DNA from: Micromonospora eburnea
GTDB lineage: Bacteria > Actinomycetota > Actinomycetes > Mycobacteriales > Micromonosporaceae
DNA: 64,000 nt
Reading direction: 5' to 3'
Assembly: GCF_900090225.1 (NCBI RefSeq)
Contig: NZ_FMHY01000002.1
Coordinates: forward strand, 496,001 to 560,000
The notes beneath the pieces were generated by a model. The model had not been told where the DNA came from and did no database searches. It was given only the letters and a program-made list of their open reading frames with translations. Shown piece after piece: positions 7,957 to 16,237 of this stretch. Position numbers and translations under genes: made by a program. The stretch's first letter is position 1, and each line of letters begins with the position of its first letter.

Positions 7957-8738
7957 CCGGGTTTCACGTTGACGCCGGGGTGCTGGCGGCGTACGTCGAG
8001 GGACGTCTCGCTGACGTGGACGCGTGGTCGGTGGAGGCGCACCTCGACCGCTGTGCGGCCTGCCGGACGAGCATCGCCTCGGACGCGTCGACGGCTTCTG
8101 TGGTGGAGGCGGTCGCGGTGTCGCTGGGCGGCCGGTTGCCGCGGCAGGGGCGGGTGCGACGGGCGACCGGGTGGCGGCGGATCAGGGTGTTGGTGGGTGC
8201 GGGGCCCGCAGCGCGGGCGGCGTGGTTGCTGTCGGTGGCGGTCACCGGGGTGCTCACCGCGGGGTTGGCGGTCAGCCCGACGGTGGTTCCGCCGTGGTTG
8301 CTCCTGCTGATCGCGCCGGCACTGCCCGCTGTCGGTACGGCCCTGTCGTACGGGCCGCGAACGGATCCGCTGCATGAGCTGATCGCGGGGACACCGCAGG
8401 GCGGCCTGCGGATCGTGCTGTGGCGCACGCTGGCGGTCCTCGCGGTCGCCGCGCCCGTCGCGGTCCTGGCCGGCGCGGTGACGGGTATCGGTACGCCGGG
8501 GTGGTGGCTGCTTCCCTGTGTCGCGTTGACCGCACTGACGTTGGCGCTCGGCTCGTTGGTCGAGCCCGCGTACGCCGCGCTGGTGGTGGCGGGGGCGTGG
8601 GCGGTGGTGGTGCTGGCGCCGCCGGTCGGCGGTCTGGCGGTCCTGGTGTCGGCCGGCCCGGGCTGGCTGGGCGTCACCGCGGCGGCCGCGGCGGTGGTGT
8701 ACGTGCGTCGGGAACGCGTGGGAAGGCAACCGGCATGA
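7953..8738 (+). CDS. zinc-finger anti-sigma factor, multi-pass membrane protein
   Basis: 261 aa. The N-terminal cytoplasmic anti-sigma domain contains a zf-HC2/ZAS-type motif in EAHLDRCAACRTS (His-x3-Cys-x2-Cys). About six hydrophobic segments follow (WLLSVAVTGVLTAG, VVPPWLLLLIAPALP, VLAVAAPVAVLAGAV and others). Start ATG overlaps the sigma stop and the gene ends inside the ABC ATPase start, so all three are coupled. It probably sequesters the sigma factor at the membrane and releases it on an envelope signal. Confidence 0.88.
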   Translation: MTGFHVDAGVLAAYVEGRLADVDAWSVEAHLDRCAACRTSIASDASTASVVEAVAVSLGGRLPRQGRVRRATGWRRIRVLVGAGPAARAAWLLSVAVTGVLTAGLAVSPTVVPPWLLLLIAPALPAVGTALSYGPRTDPLHELIAGTPQGGLRIVLWRTLAVLAVAAPVAVLAGAVTGIGTPGWWLLPCVALTALTLALGSLVEPAYAALVVAGAWAVVVLAPPVGGLAVLVSAGPGWLGVTAAAAAVVYVRRERVGRQPA

Positions 8739-9490
8739 CGACGGTGAGCGTCGACGGCCTGCGGGTCAGCTACGGCAAGCGGATCGTCCTCGACGACCTG
8801 GACCTCGATCTCGGTGTGGGGGTGCACGGGTTGCTCGGCCCGAACGGCGCCGGGAAGACCACCCTGATGCGGGTCCTGGCCACGGTCCTGCGCCCCGATC
8901 GAGGCGAGGTGCGGCTGCTGGGCCACCACCTCGGCGACCCATCGGCGTTGCGGCAGGCGCGCCGCCAGTTGGGTTACCTGCCGCAGGCATTCGGGTTCTA
9001 CCCGCGCTTCACCGTGCGGGAGTTCGTTGAGTACTTCGCCTGGCTCAAGGAGATGCCGCCGGCGCGGATTCCACTGGCGGTGGACCGGGTGATCGAGCGG
9101 GTCGGTCTGCTGGAGCGCGCCGACGACCGGATGAAGCACCTCTCCGGCGGGATGCTGCGCCGCGCTGGCATCGCCCAGGCCATCGTGAACGACCCTCGGC
9201 TGCTGCTGTTGGACGAGCCGACCGCCGGTCTGGACCCGGAGCAGCGGGTGCAGTTCCGGGCGCTGCTGCGGGAGCTGGGCCTGGATGCCGTGGTCCTGGT
9301 CAGCACGCACCTGGTCGAGGACGTCGTGGCGGCGTGCACCCGGGTCAACCTGGTCGACAGGGGACGGCTGGTCTTCACCGGCCTCCCCGATGAGCTCATC
9401 GCCGCCGGTGGGGACGGCGACAGCGGCGACTCCCCGATTGAACGGGGCTACACGGCGGTGCTGCGTGGCGCGCGGACGGCACCGCGGTGA
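8735..9490 (+). CDS. ABC transporter ATP-binding protein
   Basis: 251-aa ABC ATPase. Walker A GPNGAGKTT near residue 35, Q-loop at LGYLPQAFGFYP, signature LSGGMLRRAGIAQA, Walker B LLLLDEPTAGLDPEQ and H-loop STHLVEDV. ATG 8735 overlaps the anti-sigma stop, and its own stop overlaps the membrane component. With the next two genes it forms an ABC-2 type exporter under the ECF system. Confidence 0.93.
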   Translation: MTTVSVDGLRVSYGKRIVLDDLDLDLGVGVHGLLGPNGAGKTTLMRVLATVLRPDRGEVRLLGHHLGDPSALRQARRQLGYLPQAFGFYPRFTVREFVEYFAWLKEMPPARIPLAVDRVIERVGLLERADDRMKHLSGGMLRRAGIAQAIVNDPRLLLLDEPTAGLDPEQRVQFRALLRELGLDAVVLVSTHLVEDVVAACTRVNLVDRGRLVFTGLPDELIAAGGDGDSGDSPIERGYTAVLRGARTAPR

Positions 9491-10760
9491 GGCGCGCGCT
9501 GAGGGTGGAGCTACGCCGGGGTACTGCACCACTTGCTGCGGTGGCGATGTTCGGTGCCGGAGTGTGGATGCTGGCCGTGCACCCGGACGACTGGGCCGGC
9601 CGGTGGGCGGGCCTTGCCAACTACCTGCGGGTGTCGCTGCTGATCCTGTGCGCTCTCATGATCGCTGCCGGGGCGTGGCAGTCCGGCAGGGAACGACGGC
9701 GCGACATCGACGAGCTGATCGCCTCCACCCCCGCCCGGGCTGGCAACCACTGGTGATGGCCTGGTTCGCCGTCACCGTGGCCGGTGTCGCCGGGCTGCTG
9801 GTCGCGTTCGCCGGGGCGGCGGTGCTGGTCGCCCGGGTCGCGACCTACGCCGGCGGAGGCTGGTGGTGGACGTTGACCGTCGGTGTCCTCGCCCTGGCCG
9901 CCGCCGCCGCGATTGGCGTCCTCGTCGGGCGGCTCGTACCGCTTCGGGTGGCGGCCCCGATCGCCGGCCTCGCCACCTACCTGGGCCTGGCCATCATCAC
10001 CTACTGGGACGGCACGCCCGGCGCGTGGCTCTCGCCCGTCTACGGCGGCTGGGCGGTGTACTCGCGCGTCCCCGGCCGGATCACCGCGTTGCAGGCAGCC
10101 TGGCTGGTGGCCCTGACGGTCCTGCTGCTCGCCGCCGCCGCACGGCAGCAGCGAGCAGCCCTGCTGGCCGGCGGACTCGCCGTCGCCGTCGCCGTGCCGA
10201 TCACCACCGGCCCGGGCACCCACCGCCTCCCGGCCGACCCGGCCGCGGTCGAGCTAGTGTGCACGAGCAGCGGCCCGCAGATGTGCCTCTCCCGGATCAA
10301 CGCGTTCCTGATCGACGACGTCGCCACAGTCGTGCAGCCGATCCTGGGACGTCTCGACGGGATACCCGGAGCACCCCGGCGGGCAGCCGACCAGGCCGCG
10401 CAGCCGGCCGGTCAGTCCATCGAACGGGACGACGGCACGGTCTGGCTCAACCTCGACTACCAGTCCACCGCCCTGGGCGGCCTGGCCAGCCGCAAGAACC
10501 TGCGGGCGGACTTCCGGCAGGTGACCCGGACCAGATGCGAGGACCCCTCCGGGACACGCAACATCGACATGCGGGTGTACCGGACCGACACCCTGGCCAC
10601 CGACTGGATGCTCGACGAGGCAGCCACCCCGGACGACGTGCCCCTCACCGTGCTCCGCGCACTGCCGGAGCCGGCGCAGCGTTCCTGGTTCGCCGCCTAC
10701 CTCGACGCCGCCCACCGATGCGACATCCCGGCGCTGATTCGCCTCGGCGAGCAGCCGTGA
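9487..10760 (+). pseudogene. ABC-2 type membrane protein with frameshift
   Basis: The first part, from the GTG overlapping the ATPase stop, encodes MRRALRVELRRG and two hydrophobic helices to RRRDIDELIASTP, then hits a stop at 9756. The continuation (PGWQPLVMAWFAVTVAG onward) is in another frame and runs to 10760 with four or five more helices and a large extracytoplasmic C-terminal domain with two Cys residues (VCTSSGPQMC). The shift falls in the C/G-run region 9727-9740. A one-base sequencing error, true inactivation or slippage could explain it. Joined product about 424 aa. Confidence 0.7.
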
Positions 10761-11389
10761 CCAGCCGCCTGCTCACGCTTCATCTGCGCTCCCGCGGCGC
10801 GACCACGTTCGTGGTCGATGTCGGCGTCATCGCGCTGCTCGCCTGGGCCGCCGGAACATGGCTCGCCAGCCGGCCCTACTTCGACGGGCCCGCCGCCCGC
10901 GTCCCCGTGGTCGCACTCGCACCGCTGCTGGCCGCACTCCTGCTCGGCCCCACCCTCGCCGGCGCCGACGAGGACCTCGAACGCAGCACACCCCTGCCGT
11001 GGCGGGCCTGGCGAGCCGGTCACCTACTCGTCGCCGCCTTCGTCACCGCCACGGTGCTCAGCCTTGCCGGACTGCGGGCACCCGACACGTACGGTGCACA
11101 TGCGCTGGTACGTAATGCTCTCGGTTGCGTCGGACTGGTCGCCGGCGGGGCGGTGCTGCTCGGCGCGCGGCTGGCGTGGCTGCCCGCCTTCGTCTACGTG
11201 TGCGCCGTCTACGCCGCCGCTCCGCGTCAGACCGGCACCGCCGTTGCTGCGTGGGCCTGGCCGATTCAACCCTCAACCTCCACAACGTCCTGGCTCGCCG
11301 CTGCCACGATCTTCGTCATCGGTGTCGCCGCATACCTGCACCGAGGGTCCCGTGCCTCGGCTGGCCGCCGCCACCGTCCAAGTCGCTGA
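10757..11389 (+). CDS. membrane protein, probable ABC exporter subunit
   Basis: 210 aa with about six transmembrane segments (FVVDVGVIALLAWAAG, VVALAPLLAALLLGP, VLSLAGL and others). GTG 10757 overlaps the preceding stop by 4 nt. No enzymatic motif. By position it is the second membrane subunit of the ECF-linked transporter. Last gene of the 7423-11389 operon. Confidence 0.75.
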   Translation: MTSRLLTLHLRSRGATTFVVDVGVIALLAWAAGTWLASRPYFDGPAARVPVVALAPLLAALLLGPTLAGADEDLERSTPLPWRAWRAGHLLVAAFVTATVLSLAGLRAPDTYGAHALVRNALGCVGLVAGGAVLLGARLAWLPAFVYVCAVYAAAPRQTGTAVAAWAWPIQPSTSTTSWLAAATIFVIGVAAYLHRGSRASAGRRHRPSR

Positions 11390-11544
11390 TCGGGGGCCCC
11401 GCCTTGCGTCAGCACGGAGTCTGAGCCGCCAGGACATGACCACCGAGGTTCTCGCCGCCGTACGAAGGCTGCCCGCCGCCGTTACGGAACTGGCCTCATC
11501 GGACGTCGGCCGTGGTGGCGCAGGCACGGCCGTACGCTGCGAAA

Positions 11545-12069
11545 ATGGACACCGGATACGCCTGGGGCATCGACCAACCGCCTGATCCCGCTGTGGCCAG
11601 GGCCGCCGACACGGACGCGGATGGCTTGACACCGGAGCAGCTGCCGGAGGTACGCGAACTGACCGCGCGGGGCTGGCAGTTGGCCCCCGATGCTCCGATG
11701 CTGGTCTTCCTTCCCGCGGTGTGGCCCCCGCAGCTGCGCACCTGGGTGCCGGACCGGGCAAGCCGCTACGAGACCTGGACTGAGCTGGACCCGAAGACGT
11801 ACGAGGTGCTGCGGGAGCGGACCGTGCGGTCGAGCTGGGAGTCCCGCAACGAGGTCGAGAACGACAACGATGCCCTGCTGGCCGACGCGGGCATCACCGG
11901 CCGGCCTCGGGGTCGGCTATGGCTGCTGAAGCCGCCGCCCGGGTTCACCTCGGTCGACGACTTCCTCGCCGAACTCGGCCGGCGCGCTGATACCGCCGGC
12001 ATCGACGGGGCGTGCAGCCCGGAATACGTACGGCTCACCCGGAACGTGCTGCGAGAAATGACTGCCTGA
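11545..12069 (+). CDS. conserved hypothetical cytoplasmic protein
   Basis: 174 aa from ATG 11545 (MDTGYAWGIDQ); an in-frame GTG at 11512 would add 11 residues. Acidic and tryptophan-rich (FLPAVWPPQLRTWVPDRA, GRLWLLKPPPGF), with no signal peptide or membrane segment. I do not recognise a characterised family. Coding signature is strong. 11390-11544 upstream has no gene. Confidence 0.65.
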   Translation: MDTGYAWGIDQPPDPAVARAADTDADGLTPEQLPEVRELTARGWQLAPDAPMLVFLPAVWPPQLRTWVPDRASRYETWTELDPKTYEVLRERTVRSSWESRNEVENDNDALLADAGITGRPRGRLWLLKPPPGFTSVDDFLAELGRRADTAGIDGACSPEYVRLTRNVLREMTA

Positions 12070-12242
12070 GGATCCGTGGGCACGGCGGTACCTGCGATTC
12101 TGCCCGCCGACCGACACTTCCACCGCGGTCCTGGTCAGACTCATGACAGCGAGCGTAACCAAGGTCGCCGCCAGCCCGCTCACCGGCGATTCCTCGTCGT
12201 CGTTCACCGGACGCCCGTCAAATACATCTGCGTCGGCGTCGG

Positions 12243-12323
12243 CAATTCGTCGAGGAAACCGAAGGGCTGCGCGCCAGGCTCACCCGACTCGTCGCCCGTC
12301 CGATCCTGGCCGGGCCGGAATAG
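12243..12323 (+). pseudogene. short C-terminal remnant of an unknown gene
   Basis: In the otherwise empty stretch 12070-12368, an in-frame run encodes QFVEETEGLRARLTRLVARP and then ILAGPE and a stop, with good actinomycete codon bias. It looks like the coiled-coil C-terminus of a regulator cut off by rearrangement next to the IS110 unit. No start codon or N-terminus is visible. Confidence 0.3.
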
Positions 12324-12368
12324 GGAGGGCGGTAGGCGTAGCTCATGTCGATGAGGTGGGGCGTTCGG

Positions 12369-12929
12369 TCACTCGCGGGTCAGCCCGGGTGGCAGCGCGT
12401 CTTCGTCGGGTCGGACCTGGCGGGCGTTGGTCAGGGAGTCGCTTGCGATGGTGTGGATCAGTGGTGCGGGGCCGCCGATGCAGGTCCAGGTGTCGTCCCA
12501 GAGCGCGGGGACCAGCCATGACCGGTCGGCGGGGAAGAACAGGTCGGGTAGCGCTCCGTGAGGGTGGCGGATGTGTCCACCGGTGCGCCAGGTGAGGGCT
12601 TGCTCGGGGCCGGCCTCGACCAGCACGTACGGCCAGTTCCAGTAGAGGAACACCCTCGGGGCGTGGGAAAAGACGACGTCGTGGGCGCCGGTGTCGAGGT
12701 AGGCCAACCACCACGGCAGGTCAGGAGTGTGCGTGGTGAGATCCTCGATCAGGGCGTGCTCGTAGGCGGCGGCGGTGACCTGGTCGGTTTGGTACGTGGT
12801 GGCGTAGGCGTCGAAGACCGGCGGGATGGCGGTGGTGATCGAGACGCCGGCAGTGGTGTGCCCGGCGATCCAGCTCACGTCGGCGGCGGCGCCGACGCGC
12901 CAGTCCCGTCCGTCCTTGTTGACCTGCAC
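12369..12929 (-). CDS. unknown protein carried with IS110 (copy A)
   Basis: About 186 aa from GTG 12929 (VQVNKDGRDWRVG). Compact globular protein rich in Trp and aromatic residues (PWWLAYLDTGAHDVVF, FLYWNWPYVLVEAG, WDDTWTCIGGPAPL). No membrane segment and no known catalytic motif. A paralogue of exactly the same length sits at 21760-22320 in the same position relative to an IS110 transposase. Differences between the copies keep both frames open, which argues for a translated gene. Function unknown; it could be an accessory or cargo gene. Confidence 0.65.
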   Translation of the reverse strand: MQVNKDGRDWRVGAAADVSWIAGHTTAGVSITTAIPPVFDAYATTYQTDQVTAAAYEHALIEDLTTHTPDLPWWLAYLDTGAHDVVFSHAPRVFLYWNWPYVLVEAGPEQALTWRTGGHIRHPHGALPDLFFPADRSWLVPALWDDTWTCIGGPAPLIHTIASDSLTNARQVRPDEDALPPGLTRE

Positions 12930-13479
12930 ATCGCTATTCAAGCCGCTGCCGCGACGGTTGGCGTGGGAATCAGGCCGGTCGCGGAACGGCGGCCGGCGAA
13001 CCCGCCGTCGTGGGCCACCATGCCGTACGCGTGCCCTGCGCGCGGTGGAGCGCTGATGCTGCGCAGGGTCCCGCACATCGTGTCCGGGATGCCGACCGGC
13101 GACGGCAGCAGGCTCAGGGTTGCCGCGCCCGCGGAGCCAGGGGGTGGGGATGGCTGAAGTGTGTTCCGCCGTGATCGTGGCTGAGCCTCGAGGTGCCACC
13201 CACTTCTCGCTCCGCGGGCCGGTTGGTTGAACGGGCCCGGCCCCGCGGGCCGTAGGCCCTGATGCCAGGAGGCGGTGGGTATGGCTGCGTGTGTTTCGTC
13301 GAGATCGCTTGGCTCACGGTAGGAGATGCCACCCGCTGCTTCATCGTCTGCGAGATTCGGTAGACCGCTGATGGAGATCCGCGACCTGCGTTCGCCTCAT
13401 GAGAAGGTGCCGGCAAGTCCGAACCCGCAGACCAGGGCCATTCGCAAAAAACAGACCGATCATGTGAAGGAGCGCGAGG
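12930..13479 (+). other. IS110 upstream non-coding section, bridge-RNA candidate
   Basis: 550 bp with no convincing gene, conserved with 22321-22867. It contains two related direct repeats of about 60 bp (13146-13205 and 13277-13340), both running from an ATGGCTG core to GTGCCACCC/ATGCCACCC, and a strongly conserved block near the transposase (GATTCGGTAGACCGCTGATG). IS110-group elements are known to encode a structured bridge RNA upstream of the recombinase that pairs with donor and target; this is the expected place. The RNA itself is inferred. Confidence 0.45.
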
Positions 13480-14670
13480 GTGGCGAAGTTGTGGATTGGC
13501 GTGGACATCGGCAAGACCCACCACCATGTCGCCGCCGTCGCCAGTGACGGTCGGTTGGTCTACTCCCGCCGCGTCGCCAACGACGAGACCTCACTGCTCA
13601 CCGTCATGGCCGAGGTGTCGACACACGGCCGGCCGGTCTGCTGGGCGGTCGACGTCACCACCGGCCTGTCGGCGCTGCTGCTGACCCTGCTGTGGCGGCG
13701 GCAGGTTCAGGTTCGCTATGTCTCCGGCACCGTTGCGTTCCACATGGCCGCTGCGTTCGCCGGCGAGAACAAGACCGACGCCCGCGACGCGGTCGTCATC
13801 GCCCAGACCATCCGCATGCGCCCCGACATCCCGATCCTGGAACCCTCCGACCGGCTCCTGGCCGAGCTGACCGTGCTGACGGGCTACCGCGCGGACCTCG
13901 TCGGGCAGCGCGTCGCGACCCTGTTCCGGTTGCAGGAACTCCTCACCGGCATCAGCCCCGCCCTCGAACGGGCCGTGAACCTGAACCGGAAGGCGCCGAT
14001 GATGGTCCTGGCGTGCTGGCAGACACCGGCGGCGATCCGGCACGCCGGCGTCGATCGGATCACCGCCCTGCTCCGTCGTGGGCACGTGAAGAACGCCGTG
14101 CAGGTCGCCGAGGCGATGGTGGCCGCCGCCCGGCAGCAGACCGTGAACCTGCCCGGCCAACGCGCCGCCGCCGTGGTCGTCGGGCAGATGGCCACCGAGA
14201 TCCTCGCCCTCGAACAACGCATCGCCGCCCTCGACGACCTCATCGCCGAACAACTCGACCAGCACCCCCTCGCACCGATCATCGGGAGCCTGCCCGGCAT
14301 GGGTCCCCTGCTGACTGCCGAACTACTCGTCCACACCGCTGGCATGACCGAGTACGACAGCCCCACCAAACTCGCGGCACATGCCGGCCTGGCGCCTGTT
14401 TCCCGCGACTCCGGCACGGTTTCCGGGAACCATCGGCAGCCCCGCCGCTACCACCGGAGACTGCGGCACATTCTGTGGATGGCCGCGTTCACCGCCGCCA
14501 GAGAATGCCCTATCTCCCGCGCCTACTATGAGAAGAAGCGTGCCGAAGGAAAGAACCACCGGCAAGCCATTCTCGCTCTCGCCCGGCGGCGCGTCGACGT
14601 TCTCTGGGCACTCTTCCGCGACCGTAAGACCTTCAGTCGACCGGCAGTAACCGTCCGCACCGCAGCCTGA
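13480..14670 (+). CDS. IS110-family transposase (DEDD recombinase)
   Basis: 396 aa. The N-terminal DEDD_Tnp_IS110 domain starts with WIGVDIGKTHHHVAA (first catalytic Asp) and contains ENKTDARDAVVIAQ (further acidic residues). A helical middle section follows. The C-terminal Transposase_20 domain is IIGSLPGMGPLLTAELLVHT to GLAPVSRDSGTVSGN, with the candidate catalytic Ser in PVSRDSG. GTG start preceded by GAAGGAG. Full length and apparently intact. Nearly identical to the copy at 22868. Confidence 0.95.
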   Translation: MAKLWIGVDIGKTHHHVAAVASDGRLVYSRRVANDETSLLTVMAEVSTHGRPVCWAVDVTTGLSALLLTLLWRRQVQVRYVSGTVAFHMAAAFAGENKTDARDAVVIAQTIRMRPDIPILEPSDRLLAELTVLTGYRADLVGQRVATLFRLQELLTGISPALERAVNLNRKAPMMVLACWQTPAAIRHAGVDRITALLRRGHVKNAVQVAEAMVAAARQQTVNLPGQRAAAVVVGQMATEILALEQRIAALDDLIAEQLDQHPLAPIIGSLPGMGPLLTAELLVHTAGMTEYDSPTKLAAHAGLAPVSRDSGTVSGNHRQPRRYHRRLRHILWMAAFTAARECPISRAYYEKKRAEGKNHRQAILALARRRVDVLWALFRDRKTFSRPAVTVRTAA

Positions 14671-14926
14671 AGCGGCCCGCTCTCCGTCGGCTCGAGCCCC
14701 TCGCGTCGGCCGATCCACCCTGCCTATCAAGATCAACCGAAGTCACATGGAGACTCCTAACCCGACGGTCTGCCGGTGTCCACAGGCCGACGACCTGCGT
14801 TTCTCCTGCCTTCCTCGTTGCGTGCCGGTCGCTTCGCGGGCTCGCTGCGATCGCTTGCCGAAGATCATCTGGAACGTTGTGGGTCCTGCGGGTGCCGGCT
14901 TGACGTAGCCGCGAGTCGGGGCCGAG

Positions 14927-15574
14927 TCATCGTTCCTCGTCGTCGAGCAGTTCGCGGCGCCACTCCGCGAATCGGCTTCGGAGCTTGTCCAGCGCTGGGC
15001 CGGTGACGCCGTACTGGGCAAAGTCATCAGGGTCGAGCTGGGTGGCTTGTCCGAGGGCGTCGGCGAAGATGCGCGGGTCGAAGCCACGGTCGGCGCGCTG
15101 CGCGAGAGCGAGGAGGGCGTCGCGGGTGTAGCGGCCGGATCGGAGGGTGGCGTCGATGTCGATGAAGTCTCGGGCGAACGCTCGTCCGTAGAGGGCGCTC
15201 ATCTTGTTCGCTACCGCGTCGTCAGGGTGGAGGACCGGTCCGATCGCCATGAGGATCGGTTCGTTGGCGCGCCAGTCCACGCCGAGTTCGACCTTGGAGG
15301 TCCGTACGCCGTCGGTGACGGCCAGCCGGGCGAACGTGTCGTACTGCCGTTCGGTCTCGACGGTGAGGCCGTCGTCTCGGTAGGCGCGCACGACAGCGGT
15401 AACCGCGGCGGTGAACTCGTCGCGGCGGTCCCAGGCGGTGAACAGGTCGACATCCTCGCTGGGCCGCTCGACGAGCCCGGCGGCCTGGACCGCGTAGCCG
15501 CCGGCCAAGGCGAAGCCGTATCGGTCGGCCGCCGCGAGCCCGGTACGGGCGAGGCGTTCGTGGAACGGGTCCAC
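14927..15574 (-). CDS. AbiEii/AbiGii-type nucleotidyltransferase toxin
   Basis: About 215 aa. Polymerase-beta-fold nucleotidyltransferase with an ALAGGYAVQAAG start and the metal-binding pair in ERPSEDVDLFT. KVELGVDW and VANKMSALYGRAFARDFID are further family landmarks. GTG 15574 starts directly after the stop of the partner gene. In AbiE-type systems the NTase is the toxin, the partner represses the operon, and the pair acts in abortive infection or maintenance. Assignment is from motifs; no activity is shown here. 14761-14926 between the IS end and this gene has no gene. Confidence 0.8.
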   Translation of the reverse strand: MDPFHERLARTGLAAADRYGFALAGGYAVQAAGLVERPSEDVDLFTAWDRRDEFTAAVTAVVRAYRDDGLTVETERQYDTFARLAVTDGVRTSKVELGVDWRANEPILMAIGPVLHPDDAVANKMSALYGRAFARDFIDIDATLRSGRYTRDALLALAQRADRGFDPRIFADALGQATQLDPDDFAQYGVTGPALDKLRSRFAEWRRELLDDEER

Positions 15575-15576
15575 CG

Positions 15577-16143
15577 CTATGCCGCGTTGCTGCGGGTCGC
15601 GGCGAGTTCGGGGAAGGCGTCCTCCCAGCGCTGGCGAAGCTGGGGCGGCAGCCAGAGGGTGGGCCAGAGCTGCCGGAGGAGGTCGGCGTCGAGCCAGGTG
15701 TTCAGATCCTCGACGGTAGCGGCTTCGGTGAGTACCACCTTGTACATGGTGGCCAGGCGCGCGGTCCGGCTCAGGTCGTACTCGGCTTGCCCTGACCAGT
15801 CGAGGTGACGCGGAAGCGTCACCGTGCCGCCGGTCGGGCCGCGCAGTGCGGCGAGGGTTTCGGCCACGACGTAGGGTTTCCGGTCGCCGTAGGGTCGGTA
15901 GTCCGCTGGCGGCTGGGGTGATGTCCTGCGCCGGTTGATGTTGGTCGCCCGCCGGACTTCCGGTCGTAGCGCCTGGCGGATCGTCTCCCGGCTGTATCCG
16001 GTGACCCGCTGCAGGTCCACCGGCCGCCATCCGGCCGCGTGGAACGCCCGCAGCTGCTCGTCCCGCTCGGTCAGCGCGGCGGCCCGCGTCGCCTCATACC
16101 GGGAGACAACCGCCTGCAGCTCATCCTCGGAGAACCGGCCCAT
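15577..16143 (-). CDS. AbiEi-like HTH antitoxin/regulator
   Basis: 188 aa. N-terminal helices (VVSRYEATRAAALTERDEQL) lead to an HTH: GWRPVDLQRVTGYSRETIRQ. The C-terminal half is a mixed domain of unknown fold (TLWLPPQLRQRWEDAFPELA). The stop is 2 nt from the NTase start, so the genes are co-transcribed. By position and HTH it should be the antitoxin/repressor of the AbiE-like pair. It is not a close match to the winged-helix AbiEi I know, so the family name is tentative. Confidence 0.6.
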   Translation of the reverse strand: MGRFSEDELQAVVSRYEATRAAALTERDEQLRAFHAAGWRPVDLQRVTGYSRETIRQALRPEVRRATNINRRRTSPQPPADYRPYGDRKPYVVAETLAALRGPTGGTVTLPRHLDWSGQAEYDLSRTARLATMYKVVLTEAATVEDLNTWLDADLLRQLWPTLWLPPQLRQRWEDAFPELAATRSNAA

Positions 16144-16237
16144 GGCCCGTTAGCCTACCAGGCTAGGCCCAGCGCGCTTGGCTTACGTCGTAGCTCTGTA
16201 GCTGGCGGACCAGTCATGATGATCGCGATTGATGCGC

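Larger units (their letters stand above)
12369..14760 (+). mobile_element. IS110-family unit with passenger gene (copy 2)
   Basis: About 2.39 kb, homologous throughout to 21760-24147. Similarity begins at the stop codon of the minus-strand passenger gene (TCACTCGCGGGTCAGCC) and ends at CACATGGAGACTCCTAA. It contains the passenger gene, a 550-bp non-coding section with internal direct repeats, and the transposase. Flanks differ on both sides, which sets the ends. IS110 elements have no classical inverted repeats, so the ends come from comparison only. Confidence 0.75.
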
